Source: Modestobacter sp. VKM Ac-2977 (GTDB lineage: Bacteria > Actinomycetota > Actinomycetes > Mycobacteriales > Geodermatophilaceae). From it: 64,000 bases of DNA. Made by a program: the position numbers and the translations under genes. The stretch lies in assembly GCF_026968045.1 (NCBI RefSeq), contig NZ_JAPVBQ010000005.1:62001-126000 (forward strand), written 5' to 3'. Shown piece after piece: positions 8,842 to 18,323 of this stretch (positions are counted from its first letter, which is position 1; each line of letters begins with the position of its first letter). The notes beneath the pieces were generated by a model that made no database searches, was not told the origin of the DNA, and worked only from the letters and a program-made list of their open reading frames with translations.

Positions 8842-9828
8842 GTGGGCCACGAGCACGGCGGCATGGGTGCGATGCACGTCCCGGAGCTGCCGCCGACCCT
8901 CGGTCGGGTGCTGGGACTGGACCTGGGCGCCGCGTCGCCGGTGGCCTGGCTCGCCGTGCTGATGGCCGCGGGCTACCTGGTCGGGCTGTGGCGGCTGCAC
9001 CGCCGGGGCGTCCGCTGGGCGCCGTCCCGGACGGTCGCGTGGCTGCTCGGCTGCGCCACCCTGTTCCACGTCACCGCCAGTGGCCTGCAGAGCTACGGGA
9101 TGGCGCTGTTCAGCCTGCACATGGTGCAGCACATGGTGCTGAGCATGATCACGCCGCTGCTGTTGCTGCTCGGCGCCCCGGTCACCCTGATGCTGCGCGC
9201 ACTCCCCGCGGCCCAGGGGCCGGTCGGGATGCCGCGGCGGGCGCTGCTCGGCGCCCTGCACAGCCGGCTGGGCCAGCTGGTCTCCTCCCCGCTGTTCACC
9301 ATCCCGCTGTTCATCGCCAGCCTCTACGGCGTCTACTTCACCCCGCTGTTCGACGAGCTGATGTCGACGGTGCCCGGGCACACGTTCATGCTGCTGCACT
9401 TCCTGGTCACCGGGCTGCTCTTCTTCGGCCCGATCATGGCCATCGACCCGTGGCCCCGGCGGTCCGGGCACGGCGCGCGGATGCTGGAACTGCTGCTGCC
9501 CGCCCCGTTCCACGCCTTCTTCGGCGTGATCGTGATGATGAGCAACACCCTGCTGCTGACCAGCTACACCACCCCGCCGGAGTCCTGGGGCATCGACCCG
9601 CTCTACGACCAGGGGGCCGCCGGCGGCATCGCCTGGTCGTTCGGGGAGTTCCCCACCGTGCTGGTGCTGGCGGTGGTCTTCTTCCAGTGGACCCGGTCGG
9701 AGGACCGGGCCAACCGGTCCGCCGACCGGGCGCGCGACCGCGCCATCGCCCGCGGCGAGAGCGGCGAGGACCCGGAGCTGACCGCCTACAACGAACGACT
9801 CCGCCGCCTGGCGGCCCAGCACCCCTGA
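8842..9828 (+). CDS. CtaG/Caa3-type cytochrome c oxidase assembly membrane protein
   Basis: 328 residues with about seven predicted membrane helices (for example VAWLAVLMAAGYLVGLW, HMVLSMITPLLLLLGAPVTL, FMLLHFLVTGLLFFGPIMA, TVLVLAVVFFQW). It carries the family's conserved HMVQHMVLSM histidine motif near residue 95 and a His/Met-rich N-terminus (GHEHGGMGAMHV) that could bind copper. Caa3_CtaG proteins help insert copper into cytochrome oxidase in the membrane. The GTG start at 8842 has GAGAGGAC as Shine-Dalgarno 8 nt upstream. The C-terminus is a charged cytoplasmic tail. No oxidase subunit gene is nearby. Confidence 0.88.
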   Translation: MGHEHGGMGAMHVPELPPTLGRVLGLDLGAASPVAWLAVLMAAGYLVGLWRLHRRGVRWAPSRTVAWLLGCATLFHVTASGLQSYGMALFSLHMVQHMVLSMITPLLLLLGAPVTLMLRALPAAQGPVGMPRRALLGALHSRLGQLVSSPLFTIPLFIASLYGVYFTPLFDELMSTVPGHTFMLLHFLVTGLLFFGPIMAIDPWPRRSGHGARMLELLLPAPFHAFFGVIVMMSNTLLLTSYTTPPESWGIDPLYDQGAAGGIAWSFGEFPTVLVLAVVFFQWTRSEDRANRSADRARDRAIARGESGEDPELTAYNERLRRLAAQHP

Positions 9829-9884
9829 CCGCGGGCTGACCGGGCGCGCGCGGTCGGGTCCCCGTCGGTCGAGTCGGCGCGCCC

Positions 9885-9890
9885 TACCCT
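9885..9890 (+). promoter_or_regulatory. -10 element TACCCT of leaderless DUF4184 gene
   Basis: TACCCT ends 6 nt before the GTG at 9897 and no Shine-Dalgarno is present. Confidence 0.6.
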
Positions 9891-9896
9891 CCCCGC

Positions 9897-10688
9897 GTGC
9901 CGTTCACCCTCGCCCACCCAGCGGTGGTCCTCCCGCTGCTGCGCACTCCCCTGGTGCCCTCCGCGCTGGTGGCCGGCGCGATGGCCCCGGACCTGCCCTA
10001 CTACGTCTCGCTGCAGTGGATCGGCGGTGACTACAACCTCACGCTGACGCACGAGTGGTCGTCCGTGCTCTGGGTGGACCCGATCATCGGGTCGGTGCTG
10101 CTGGCCACGTTCCAGCTCCTGCTCAAGGGCCCGCTGCTCGCGCTGTTGCCGCCGTCGGCCGGCGGGCGCGCGGCGCCCGCGGCCCTGGGCTTCCGCTGGC
10201 GCAGCTCGGCGGCGCTGGCTCTCATCGCCGTCTCGCTGGTCGTCGGCGCGGCGACCCACCTGGCGTGGGACGAGCTGACCCGCTCCCCGGGCCACCCGTG
10301 GGCGTTGCGGCTGGAGGTCGCCTTCAGCGTGCTGGGAGGGGTCGCTCTGCTGGGGTGGCTGGTCCGCTGGTGGCGGGCCACGCCCCCGCAGCCGGTGCCG
10401 GACGGCGTCCTGCTGCCCCGCCCCCTGCGTACCGGCGTCGCCGCGCTGCTCGCCGCGGTGGCGGTGGTGGCGGGGGCGGTCGCCGCGATGAGGCGGCTGA
10501 CGGAGATCCGCGAGGCCTACCGGGTGGACGGGGTCGTCGACCGGGTCGGTGTGGCCGAGGCGGAGCTGCGGACGTTCCTGGTCGAGGGCGGCACCGCGTT
10601 CATCGTGGCACTGGTGGTGTATGCCGTCGGCTGGCACGTGCACCGTGCGGGCACCCGCCGCCGCGGGGAGCAGGTCACCGCGCCCTGA
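9897..10688 (+). CDS. DUF4184-family integral membrane protein
   Basis: 263 residues, opening with the DUF4184 signature PFTLAHPAVVLPLL and GAMAPDLPYY, then several hydrophobic helices (about 55-75, 100-120, 145-165, 180-200, 225-245). It resembles membrane metal-dependent hydrolase-like proteins of the YdjM/DUF4184 type, in which His and Asp residues in LAHP, PDLP and THLAWDELTRS form a putative metal site. The function is not known. Leaderless GTG start. It converges with the sigma-factor gene ending at 10715. Confidence 0.75.
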   Translation: MPFTLAHPAVVLPLLRTPLVPSALVAGAMAPDLPYYVSLQWIGGDYNLTLTHEWSSVLWVDPIIGSVLLATFQLLLKGPLLALLPPSAGGRAAPAALGFRWRSSAALALIAVSLVVGAATHLAWDELTRSPGHPWALRLEVAFSVLGGVALLGWLVRWWRATPPQPVPDGVLLPRPLRTGVAALLAAVAVVAGAVAAMRRLTEIREAYRVDGVVDRVGVAEAELRTFLVEGGTAFIVALVVYAVGWHVHRAGTRRRGEQVTAP

Positions 10689-10714
10689 CCGCGGGCGCGT
10701 CCGCCCGGGGCGCC

Positions 10715-11269
10715 TCAGGAGGGGCGGCGGGTGCGGGGGTGGTCGGCGGCGACCAGCGCCTCGACCAGGTCCGCGCGGGCCCGGGCCACGCGGGAGCGGA
10801 TCGTGCCGATCGGGCAGCCCACCACCTCGGCGGCCTCGGCATAGGGCAGCCCGATCAGCTGGGTGAGCACGAAGGCCTCCCGGCGCTCGGGCTCCAGCCG
10901 GTCCAGCACGTCCTGCGCGGCGACCGACCCGCCCACCTCGTCGTCCGGCACGTCGCGGACCAGGTCGGCCAGGTCGGTGTCGTCGGAGACCAGGACCAGG
11001 CCCCGGCGCTTCCGGGCCCGCAGGTGGTCGGCGCAGACCCGGCGGGCGATGGACAGCAGCCAGGTGCGCAGCGACGACCGGCCCTCGAAGCCCCGCAACG
11101 CCGGCAGGGCCCGCAGGTAGGTCTCCTGGGTGAGGTCCTCGGCGGCCTGGCGGTCGGCCAGGTGCGCACACAGCCGCCACACGTCGGTCTGCGTCTCCCG
11201 GATCAGCGCGGCCTGCGCCAGCCTGTCGCCCTCGGCTGCACGGGCAGCGAGACGTTCCAGCTGCCCCAC
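10715..11269 (-). CDS. sigC: ECF RNA polymerase sigma factor, SigC-like
   Basis: 184 residues with region 2 (TDVWRLCAHLADRQAAEDLTQETYLRALPAL, shown here in two parts: TDVWRLCAHLADRQAAEDL then TQETYLRALPAL, about 27-60) and region 4 (IGLPYAEAAEVVGCPIGTIR then SRVARARADL, about 135-170). The wording closely follows mycobacterial SigC. The GTG start at 11269 is 47 bp from the divergent zinc-finger membrane protein, a common sigma/anti-sigma head-to-head layout. Target promoters cannot be read from here, though ECF pairs often autoregulate from the shared gap. Symbol is by similarity. Confidence 0.88.
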   Translation of the reverse strand: MGQLERLAARAAEGDRLAQAALIRETQTDVWRLCAHLADRQAAEDLTQETYLRALPALRGFEGRSSLRTWLLSIARRVCADHLRARKRRGLVLVSDDTDLADLVRDVPDDEVGGSVAAQDVLDRLEPERREAFVLTQLIGLPYAEAAEVVGCPIGTIRSRVARARADLVEALVAADHPRTRRPS

Positions 11270-11316
11270 GTGGACCCTCCGGGAACTCTGCGGTCGTCGG
11301 CGGCGACTATGCCACC

Positions 11317-12087
11317 GTGAGCTGTGCAGCCTGTCGTGAGGCGGTCTCCGCCGACCTGGACGGCGAGTCCCCGGGCGCGCCGCAGACCTGGGTCGACGAG
11401 CACCTGGGCCGGTGCCCGGCCTGCCGCGGGTGGGCCGAGGCCGCGGCGGAGGTGACCCGGCGGGCCCGGCTGACCCCGGTCGCGGCGGTGCCCGACGTGA
11501 CCGCCGCGGTGCTGGGCCGGCTGCCGGCGGTACAGCCGGCGGCCCGCTCCCGGGCGTGGCTGGACGCCGCCCTCCGGCTCGCCCTGCTGGCCGTCGGCGC
11601 CGGTCAGCTGGCGGTCAGCCTGCCGGCGCTGCTGGGGGCCGGCGGTGCGGCGGCCGCCCCGGTGCACCTGGCGCACGAGACGGGTGCCTGGAACCTGGGG
11701 CTGGCTGCCTGCTTCCTGGGCGTCGCCGTGCTGCCGCGGCTGGCGGCCGGGGCCCTGCCCTTCCTGCTGCCCTTCACCGCGGTGCTCGCCTGGGTCACCG
11801 TCGGTGACCTGGGCGCCGGTCACGTGCACACCGGCCGGGCGGTCGGCCACCTGCTGCTGCTCGGCGGGGCCGTGCTGGTCAGCTGGCTCGCGTTGCGGAA
11901 CCGGGGTGCCCGCACCGGTCCGACCGGGGAGCGGGTCGCCCGGCCGGTGACGAGGTGGGCCGTCGCCCGGGGAGCGGAGCCCAGGCGGTGGGCCGAGCGT
12001 CCTGCGGCGCCCGGCTGGCGGGCCGCCGGCCCGGCCGCGCGTGCCGCGGTCCGGGCCGAAGGCGGTGGCGAGCGCGCGGCCGCCTGA
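11317..12087 (+). CDS. Zinc-finger (zf-HC2) anti-sigma-like membrane protein
   Basis: 256 residues. The N-terminus has an anti-sigma zinc-binding layout: early CAAC (residues 3-6) and HLGRCPAC (about 30-37, the H-x3-C-x2-C core), followed by about five membrane helices (about 85-105, 125-145, 148-170, 172-190). The C-terminus is Arg/Ala-rich and cytoplasmic. The early Cys pair also resembles a redox-responsive zinc site. It diverges from the SigC-like factor across 47 bp, so a role as its membrane-bound inhibitor is likely but inferred. The GTG start has GACTAT 6 nt upstream, consistent with a leaderless mRNA. Confidence 0.78.
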   Translation: MSCAACREAVSADLDGESPGAPQTWVDEHLGRCPACRGWAEAAAEVTRRARLTPVAAVPDVTAAVLGRLPAVQPAARSRAWLDAALRLALLAVGAGQLAVSLPALLGAGGAAAAPVHLAHETGAWNLGLAACFLGVAVLPRLAAGALPFLLPFTAVLAWVTVGDLGAGHVHTGRAVGHLLLLGGAVLVSWLALRNRGARTGPTGERVARPVTRWAVARGAEPRRWAERPAAPGWRAAGPAARAAVRAEGGGERAAA

Positions 12088-12156
12088 CCGCGTGCCCCTG
12101 GTTGACTGCCCGCGCTGACCAGCCGGTGTGACCGGCAGTGAACACGGAGGAACCCC

Positions 12157-14094
12157 ATGGACCGTCGCCTGGCTCTGCTGCCGCTCGCCGTCCTGCTCCT
12201 GGCCGGCTGTACCGGGGACGGCGAGGACGACGGCGCAGACGCGGCGGGGACGGCGTCGACCTCGGCGGCCCGTGAGGTCGAGTGGGGCGCCTGCGACTTC
12301 GACGTCCCGGCGGGGGTCGACATCGAGTGCGGGACGCTCGAGGTGCCGGCCGACCGTGACGACCCGGGTGCCGGCACGGTCAGCCTGGCCTTCGGCGTCG
12401 TCGCCGCGGCGGCCGAGGACCCGGCCGAGGACCCGCTCGTCTACCTCTCCGGCGGCCCGGGGCAGGGTGCGCTGGAGTTCGTGCCGCTCGCCTTCGGGGA
12501 GCTGTACGAGCCGCTCGCCCAGGACCGGGACCTGATCCTGCTCGACCAGCGCGGCACCGGGCTGACCGAGCCGTCGCTGGCGTGCGACGAGTACAGCTCG
12601 TGGGTGCGGGAGTCGCTGGGGTCGGAGGAGCCGGTCGAGGAGCTGGCGGCCCAGGCCGCGGCCTCGCTGGAGGAGTGCCGGCAGCGGCTGGTCGACGAGG
12701 GCGTCGACTTCGCCGACTACGACAGCGCGGCCTCGGCGGCCGACCTCGAGGACCTGCGCCGGGCGCTGGGCCACGAGGAGTGGAACCTCTACGGGATCTC
12801 CTACGGCACGCGGCTGGCGCAGACCGCGATGCGCGACCACCCCGAGGGCATCCGGTCGGTGGTGCTCGACGCCGCGTACCCGATCGACGCCGACCTCTAC
12901 GAGGAGACGCCGGGCAACGCCGCCCAGGCGCTGGAAGCGCTGTTCGCCACCTGCGCCGCCGACGCCCGGTGCGCCGAGCGGTACCCCGACCTGGAGCAGA
13001 CGGTCACCGACCTGGTCGCGGAGCTGGACGCCGCGCCTGCCTCGGTCACGGTGCTCGACCCGACGACCGGCGAGCGGGTGGAGAGCCCGCTGGACGGCGC
13101 CGGCCTCGTCGGGTTCCTGTTCCAGAGCATGTACTCGACCGAGCTGATCCCGTTCCTCCCGGAGATCATCGAGGCCGCGGCGAACGACGACTTCGGCTCG
13201 ATCGGCCTGCTGCTCGGCGCCTTCTCCCAGCAGCTGGACCTGGTCAGCGTCGGTCAGCAGCTGGCCGTGCAGTGCGAGGAGGAGATCAGCTTCAGCGACC
13301 CGGAGGCGGTGGCGGACGCGACCGCCGAGCACCCGCTGGTCGAGAGCTTCTTCGACAGCACGCCCACGATGGGGCCGGGCATCTTCGACGTCTGCGCCGA
13401 CTGGGACGCCGGTGAGCCCGGTGCGGGGGAGAACGAGGCGCTGGGCAGCGACCTGCCCACCCTGGTGCTGGCCGGCGAGCTCGACCCGATCACCCCGCCC
13501 CGGTGGGGTGCGCAGCTGGCCGAGCAGCTGGGGAACAGCGTCTTCGTCGAGTTCCCTGCCACCGGGCACGGCTCGGTGGCGACGCACGAGTGCGCGGTGC
13601 AGCTGACCCGCGACTTCCTCGCCGACCCCGACAGCGAGCCGGACGCCTCCTGCGCCGACGACGTCGAGCTCCCCGCCTTCACCGCGGAGGGGGTGCAGGT
13701 GGAGATGACGGCCTGGGAGAGCGAGGAGCTGGGCGTCGCCGGGGTCCGGCCGGAGGGCTGGTCGGAGGTGCTCCCCGGTGCGTTCCAGGAGTCGCCGCTG
13801 GTCTCGCTGGTGCAGCAGGTGGTGCCCGGTGCGACGGCCGACCAGCTGCTCCCGCAGCTGGCCGCGCAGCTGGGCACCGGTGAGCCCCTCGAGCCGGTGG
13901 GTCAGCGCGAGACGGGGTCGGCCACCTGGGACCTGTACCGCCTCGACGACCTCGGCAAGCGGATCGACCTGGCCCTGGCCGACACCCCGGCAGGCCTGGC
14001 CGTGGTGCAGCTGACCTCGAGCCCGGAGCGCATCGACGTCCACCGGGAGCAGGTCTTCGAACCGGCCGTGGAGGCCTTCGACCCCGCGCCCTGA
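12157..14094 (+). CDS. Secreted alpha/beta-hydrolase lipoprotein (tripeptidyl aminopeptidase-like)
   Basis: 645 residues. Lipoprotein signal with lipobox LLAGC near residue 20. The alpha/beta-hydrolase domain has the oxyanion region YLSGGPGQGA (about 90), nucleophile Ser in GISYGTRL (about 210), acid Asp in LAGELDPITPP (about 450) and His in PATGHGS (about 472), followed by the Cys-containing TAP C-terminal segment. Prolyl/tripeptidyl aminopeptidases of this type release N-terminal peptides outside the cell. About 140 extra residues at the C-terminus (from VELPAFTAEG) form an additional domain I do not recognise. The start ATG has AGGAGG-like CGGAGGAACCCC upstream. Confidence 0.88.
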   Translation: MDRRLALLPLAVLLLAGCTGDGEDDGADAAGTASTSAAREVEWGACDFDVPAGVDIECGTLEVPADRDDPGAGTVSLAFGVVAAAAEDPAEDPLVYLSGGPGQGALEFVPLAFGELYEPLAQDRDLILLDQRGTGLTEPSLACDEYSSWVRESLGSEEPVEELAAQAAASLEECRQRLVDEGVDFADYDSAASAADLEDLRRALGHEEWNLYGISYGTRLAQTAMRDHPEGIRSVVLDAAYPIDADLYEETPGNAAQALEALFATCAADARCAERYPDLEQTVTDLVAELDAAPASVTVLDPTTGERVESPLDGAGLVGFLFQSMYSTELIPFLPEIIEAAANDDFGSIGLLLGAFSQQLDLVSVGQQLAVQCEEEISFSDPEAVADATAEHPLVESFFDSTPTMGPGIFDVCADWDAGEPGAGENEALGSDLPTLVLAGELDPITPPRWGAQLAEQLGNSVFVEFPATGHGSVATHECAVQLTRDFLADPDSEPDASCADDVELPAFTAEGVQVEMTAWESEELGVAGVRPEGWSEVLPGAFQESPLVSLVQQVVPGATADQLLPQLAAQLGTGEPLEPVGQRETGSATWDLYRLDDLGKRIDLALADTPAGLAVVQLTSSPERIDVHREQVFEPAVEAFDPAP

Positions 14095-14098
14095 CCGA

Positions 14099-15325
14099 CT
14101 ACGCGGGGACGGCGTCGCGCAGCACCGGGCAGCTCATGCAGCGTGGGCCACCCCGGCCGCTGCCCAGCTCCGAGCCGGCGATCGCGACGACCTCGATCCC
14201 GGCGGCCTCCAGCGCGGCGTTGGTGACGGTGTTCCGCTCGTAGGCGACGGTGAGCCGCGGGGCCAGCGCGAGGGTGTTGTTGCCGTCGTCCCACTGCTCC
14301 CGCTCGGCGGTCACCGGGTCGAGCCCGGTGTCGATCACCCGCAGCCGGTCGATCCCCATCGCCTGCGCGGCGGCGATCAGGAAGGGCTGCGGGCCCTGCA
14401 CCGACAGCTCGGCCGTGTCGGGGGAGGCGTCCCCGGCCGTCACGGTCCAGGCCTGCAGGTGGTCGGCGATCGCCGGGTACATGACCATCGCGTCGACGTC
14501 GACCATGGTGGCGACGGTGTCCAGGTGCATGGTGGCCCGCTGCTGAGCGATCGGGACGACGAGCACCGTGTGTGCCAGCCCGCGGGCGAACACCCGCCGG
14601 GCCAGCCGCTCCGCGCCGCCGGGCGTGGTCCGCTCGCCCACCCCGACGGCGACGACGCCCGGGGCCAGCAGCAGCACGTCGCCGCCCTCGAGGTGCTCCA
14701 GGTGCGGGCCGTAGAGCTGCTCGACACCGGCGAACCGGGGGTGGTGGGTGTACAGCGCCGCGGTCAGCGCGCTCTCCCGGTCCCGGGCCGGCATGGCCAG
14801 CGAGGTGATGGCGACCTGCCCGCCGACCCACACCGAGGAGTCGCGGGTGAACATCAGGTTGGGCAGCGGCGGGACCACGAAGTCCCCGCGCCCCATCAGC
14901 TCGTAGGCCAGCCCGCGGCCGCCGTGCAGCTCGTCGTGTGCCACCCCGGCGATCAGGGCGGTGGCCAGGTCCTCGGGCGCGAGACCGTCGAGGTGGGCGG
15001 TGGTGGCGTGCTGCAGGGTGGCGCCCAGCCGGGGGTCGTCGACCGCAGCGGCGATCACCTCCGCGCGGGCGGCCGGCACCGCCATCACCTCGGCCAGCAA
15101 CCGGTCCAGGTGCAGGACCTCGACCCCGCGGTCGGTGAGGGCGGCGGCGAACGCGTCGTGCTCCTCCTGCGCGCGGGCCACCCAGGGGACGCCGTCGAAG
15201 AGCAGCTCGTCGTTGTTGCGCGGCGTGAGCCGGCGCAGCTCGGCGCCGGGGCGGTGCAGGAGGACGGTGCGGAGCCGGCCGACCTCACTGGTCACGCCGG
15301 GGGCAGTGGAGTTCGGGGCAGGCAT
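14099..15325 (-). CDS. arcA: Arginine deiminase
   Basis: 408 residues, the standard length. It hydrolyses L-arginine to citrulline and ammonia. Motifs in order: N-terminal [25 protein letters not shown] (about 165), [10 protein letters not shown] (about 220), [11 protein letters not shown] with the catalytic His (about 275), and the C-terminal nucleophile Cys in [11 protein letters not shown] (about 398). No ornithine carbamoyltransferase or carbamate kinase is adjacent, so a complete arginine-deiminase operon is not present here. The ATG at 15325 is chosen because family similarity begins there; the open frame continues upstream without similarity. Confidence 0.95.
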   Translation of the reverse strand: MPAPNSTAPGVTSEVGRLRTVLLHRPGAELRRLTPRNNDELLFDGVPWVARAQEEHDAFAAALTDRGVEVLHLDRLLAEVMAVPAARAEVIAAAVDDPRLGATLQHATTAHLDGLAPEDLATALIAGVAHDELHGGRGLAYELMGRGDFVVPPLPNLMFTRDSSVWVGGQVAITSLAMPARDRESALTAALYTHHPRFAGVEQLYGPHLEHLEGGDVLLLAPGVVAVGVGERTTPGGAERLARRVFARGLAHTVLVVPIAQQRATMHLDTVATMVDVDAMVMYPAIADHLQAWTVTAGDASPDTAELSVQGPQPFLIAAAQAMGIDRLRVIDTGLDPVTAEREQWDDGNNTLALAPRLTVAYERNTVTNAALEAAGIEVVAIAGSELGSGRGGPRCMSCPVLRDAVPA

Positions 15326-15425
15326 CCCCCGAGCCTGCTGGATCTTGCTCGGGTCGGCCAGCCCGGAAGGGGTGAGTCCGCGCGGTCCTGCCGTTCCCGT
15401 GGGGCAGTCGCCGCCTCCGAGCCGG

Positions 15426-15794
15426 TCAGCCGGGCGCGGTGCGGTCCGGGTCCACGGCGGCTCCGGATCGCGCGACACCGTCCCCGGTGAGCAGCCGGGA
15501 CAGCCCGGCCCGCACCAGCGCCGGCTGCAGCGCGGCGGGCACGGCCAGCAGGCGCAGGTGCTCCCCGCGGCGCAGCGGCTTGCGGCTGAGGTGCACCAGC
15601 AGCTGCAGCCCCGCAGCGTCGATCGCGGTGACCGCGGAGAGGTCTGCCCGGTCCGGCCAGTCCGCCGGGGTCACCAGCACCCGGAAGCGGCGCACGGCCT
15701 CCCGGTCGATGCGGCCGGAGAACCGGAGCAGCGGACCGTCCCCGTCCTCAACCCGGACCACCTCGCCGGCGACTGGATCGGGGCCGCTGGACAC
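15426..15794 (-). CDS. Single-domain STAS protein (anti-sigma-antagonist-like)
   Basis: About 122 residues containing a STAS-like fold: [19 protein letters not shown] (strands 1-2), then [20 protein letters not shown] (about 62-81). The latter is the phosphorylatable loop region, with Asp-Ala-Ala-Gly where classical antagonists have D-S-S/T-G. The usual Ser/Thr is therefore Ala, which argues against simple phospho-switching. Such proteins bind anti-sigma kinases or act as scaffolds. The start is uncertain; GTG at 15794 gives a full domain and clears the divergent glpD promoter. No partner kinase is nearby. Confidence 0.65.
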   Translation of the reverse strand: MSSGPDPVAGEVVRVEDGDGPLLRFSGRIDREAVRRFRVLVTPADWPDRADLSAVTAIDAAGLQLLVHLSRKPLRRGEHLRLLAVPAALQPALVRAGLSRLLTGDGVARSGAAVDPDRTAPG

Positions 15795-15890
15795 AGAACA
15801 CCGGTACCCGAGCGGAGCTGCCGAAACGCGATCAGCTGGGACGCAGTACGCCTCGCCCTGGATCGACCGGCCACGACGGTCGGGCACCGC

Positions 15891-15896
15891 TACAGT
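15891..15896 (+). promoter_or_regulatory. -10 element TACAGT of leaderless glpD
   Basis: TACAGT ends 6 nt before the GTG at 15903, fixing that start codon. Confidence 0.6.
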
Positions 15897-15902
15897 CTGC
15901 CG

Positions 15903-17438
15903 GTGCCCGAGCCGGACCTGAGGGACGTCGCCCGGCCCGCAGCGCTCGACGCGCGCCGCCGGGCCCGCGACCTCGACCGGCTCGTCACCGAGGGGGTCGA
16001 CGTCCTGGTCGTGGGCGGCGGGGTGACCGGCGCCGGGGTCGCGCTGGACGCCGCCGCCCGTGGGCTGAGCGTGGCGCTGTGCGAGCGCGTGGACCTGGCC
16101 GCGGGCACCAGCCGCTGGTCGTCGAAGCTGGTGCACGGCGGGCTGCGGTACCTGGCACAGCGGGAGATCGGACTGGCCCGGCACAGCGCCCGGGAGCGGG
16201 CCGTGCTGATGGGCGTCACCGCACCCCACCTGGTCGGGCGGCTGCCGTTCCTGGTACCCGACGTGGCCGGCCGGGACGTCAGTGCGCTGGCCGGGCTCGG
16301 CGGGCGGCTGGGCGATGCGGTGCGGCTCTCCGTGCCCGGTGGGCGCCGCTCGCTGCCCGGCACCGGCCGGATCGGGCCGGAGGGCGTCTCCCGGCTGGTG
16401 CCCGGTGTCCGCCCGGGGCGCGGCGGCGTCGTCTTCTGGGACGGGCAGCTGGTCGACGACGCGCGGCTGGTCGTCTCGCTGGCCCGCACCGCCGCCGCCT
16501 TCGGGGCCGGGGTGCTCACCGGGGTGACGGTCACCGGCGTGGACGGCGGGGCGGTCGCGCTGACCGTCGACGGCGGGTCGGCGACGGTGCGGGCCGGGGT
16601 GGTGGTCAACGCCACCGGGGCGTGGGCGCAGCGGCTGGCGCCCGGCGTCCGGCTGGTGCTCTCGCGCGGATCGCACCTCGTCGTCCCGGCGGCCCGGCTC
16701 GGCTCGCCGACGGCCGCGCTGACCGTGCCGCTGCCGGGGTCGCGGACCCGGTTCGTCGTCGCCCTGCCCCAACCCGGCGGACTGGTGCACCTGGGGATCA
16801 CCGACGAGCCGGTGGCCGGGCCGGTGCCCGAGGACGACCCGGTGCCCAGCGACGCCGAGGTGGCACAGCTGCTGGACGCCGTGAACCGGGTGCTGGCCCG
16901 GCCGCTGGACCGTGCCGACGTGGTGGGTGCGTACGCCGGGCTGCGTCCGCTGGCTGAGCCGGTCTCCGCCGGGGACGGGTCGGGGGGTGCTCCGGCCGAC
17001 CTGTCCCGCCGGCCCCTGCTGGCCTGGGACGGGCCGGTGCTCACCGTGGTCGGCGGGAAGCTGACCACCTACCGGTCGACGGCCGCCGAGGCGGTCGACG
17101 CCGTCGTGGCCCGGCTGGGCCGCGGCGCCGTCCGGTCACCGACGGCCCGGCTGCCGCTGGTCGGTGCCGCGCCCGGGCGGGCGCTGGCCCGGGTGGACGC
17201 CGCCGCCCGGCTGGTGCGCCGGTACGGCACCGAGGCCGCGGTGGTCGCCGGGCTGGGGGAGGAGCCGGTGGTCGACGGCCGCCCGGAGACGGTGGGGGAG
17301 CTGCGGTTCGCCGTCCGGGCCGAGGGGGCGCGGACGGTCGACGACCTGCTGGACCGGCGCACCCGGATCGGCCTGGTGCCCACCGACCGGGAACGGGCCG
17401 CGCCGCTGGCCGCGGCCGTGCTGGCCGCCGAGAGCTGA
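15903..17438 (+). CDS. glpD: FAD-dependent glycerol-3-phosphate dehydrogenase
   Basis: 511 residues. The N-terminal Rossmann FAD site VLVVGGGVTGAGVALDAA (about 33-50) is followed by the GlpD signature GTSRWSSKLVHGGLRYL (about 67-83) and a C-terminal helical domain. It oxidises glycerol-3-phosphate to dihydroxyacetone phosphate and passes electrons to quinone at the membrane. It is 40-70 residues shorter at the C-terminus than E. coli GlpD, as in some actinobacterial paralogues. No glycerol kinase or facilitator gene is adjacent. Start GTG is supported by TACAGT 6 nt upstream. Confidence 0.92.
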   Translation: MPEPDLRDVARPAALDARRRARDLDRLVTEGVDVLVVGGGVTGAGVALDAAARGLSVALCERVDLAAGTSRWSSKLVHGGLRYLAQREIGLARHSARERAVLMGVTAPHLVGRLPFLVPDVAGRDVSALAGLGGRLGDAVRLSVPGGRRSLPGTGRIGPEGVSRLVPGVRPGRGGVVFWDGQLVDDARLVVSLARTAAAFGAGVLTGVTVTGVDGGAVALTVDGGSATVRAGVVVNATGAWAQRLAPGVRLVLSRGSHLVVPAARLGSPTAALTVPLPGSRTRFVVALPQPGGLVHLGITDEPVAGPVPEDDPVPSDAEVAQLLDAVNRVLARPLDRADVVGAYAGLRPLAEPVSAGDGSGGAPADLSRRPLLAWDGPVLTVVGGKLTTYRSTAAEAVDAVVARLGRGAVRSPTARLPLVGAAPGRALARVDAAARLVRRYGTEAAVVAGLGEEPVVDGRPETVGELRFAVRAEGARTVDDLLDRRTRIGLVPTDRERAAPLAAAVLAAES

Positions 17439-17498
17439 TCCGTCCCAGCCTCCGGGAAGACCGTTCCACTGGGTGAGCCGACGGTGCAGGGTGTCGCC

Positions 17499-18293
17499 GT
17501 GGACACCTACACGCACGGGCACGCCGAACCGGTCCTGCAGTCCCACCGCTGGCGCACGGCGGAGAACTCCGCCGCCCACCTGGTGCCGCACCTGCGTCCG
17601 GGACTGGAGCTCCTCGACGTGGGCTGTGGGCCGGGCACGATCACGGTCGACCTCGCCGCCCGGGTGGCGCCGGGGCGGGTGGTCGGGCTCGACGTGTCGC
17701 CCGCGCCGCTCGCGGAGGCCCGTGCGCTGGCCGAGCAGGCGGGGGTGGCGGTGGAGTTCGGGGTGGGCGACGGCTACGCGCTGGCCGCCGCCGACGACTC
17801 CTTCGACGTCGTGCACGCCCACCAGGTGCTGCAGCACCTGACCGACCCGGTCGCCGCGCTGCGCGAGATGGCCCGGGTCTGCCGCCCCGGCGGGCTGATC
17901 GCCGTCCGCGACGTCGACTACGCCGCCACCACCTGGTTCCCGCCGTCGGCGGGGCTGGACCGCTGGCTGGACCTCTACCAGCGGGTGGCCCGGGCCAACG
18001 GGGCCGAACCGGACGCCGGCCGGCGGCTGCGGTCGTGGGCGCACGCCGCCGGGCTGCGGGACACGGTGGCCACGACGTCCGCCTGGTGCTTCGCGACCCC
18101 CGACGAGCGCACCTGGTGGGGGCGCTCCTGGGCCGGGCGGGCGACCGCGTCGGCGTTCGCCGAGCAGGCCCGGGCGTACGGACTGGCCACCCAGGAGGAG
18201 CTGCAGGCGGTCGCCGACGCGTGGCTGGAGTGGGCCGAGGCCGACGACGGCTGGCTGGGCATGCTGCACGGCGAGCTGCTCATCCGCGTCTGA
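17499..18293 (+). CDS. SAM-dependent class I methyltransferase
   Basis: 264 residues from the GTG at 17499 (an upstream in-frame GTG at 17484 is possible). Homologues usually begin with a YTHGHxExVLxSHRWRT-like sequence, which here starts right after 17499. Motif I is LLDVGCGPGTITVDLA (about 40-55), motif II VGLDVSPAPL, and motif post-I GVGDGYALAAADDSFDVVHA, so the SAM site is complete. The substrate is unknown; the closest families are UbiE/Coq5-like and yeast-type trans-aconitate methyltransferases. The gene stands alone after glpD and converges with the MFS gene. Confidence 0.82.
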   Translation: MDTYTHGHAEPVLQSHRWRTAENSAAHLVPHLRPGLELLDVGCGPGTITVDLAARVAPGRVVGLDVSPAPLAEARALAEQAGVAVEFGVGDGYALAAADDSFDVVHAHQVLQHLTDPVAALREMARVCRPGGLIAVRDVDYAATTWFPPSAGLDRWLDLYQRVARANGAEPDAGRRLRSWAHAAGLRDTVATTSAWCFATPDERTWWGRSWAGRATASAFAEQARAYGLATQEELQAVADAWLEWAEADDGWLGMLHGELLIRV

Positions 18294-18323
18294 CGAGCGC
18301 GGATCGCCGCCGGCGGGCGCGTG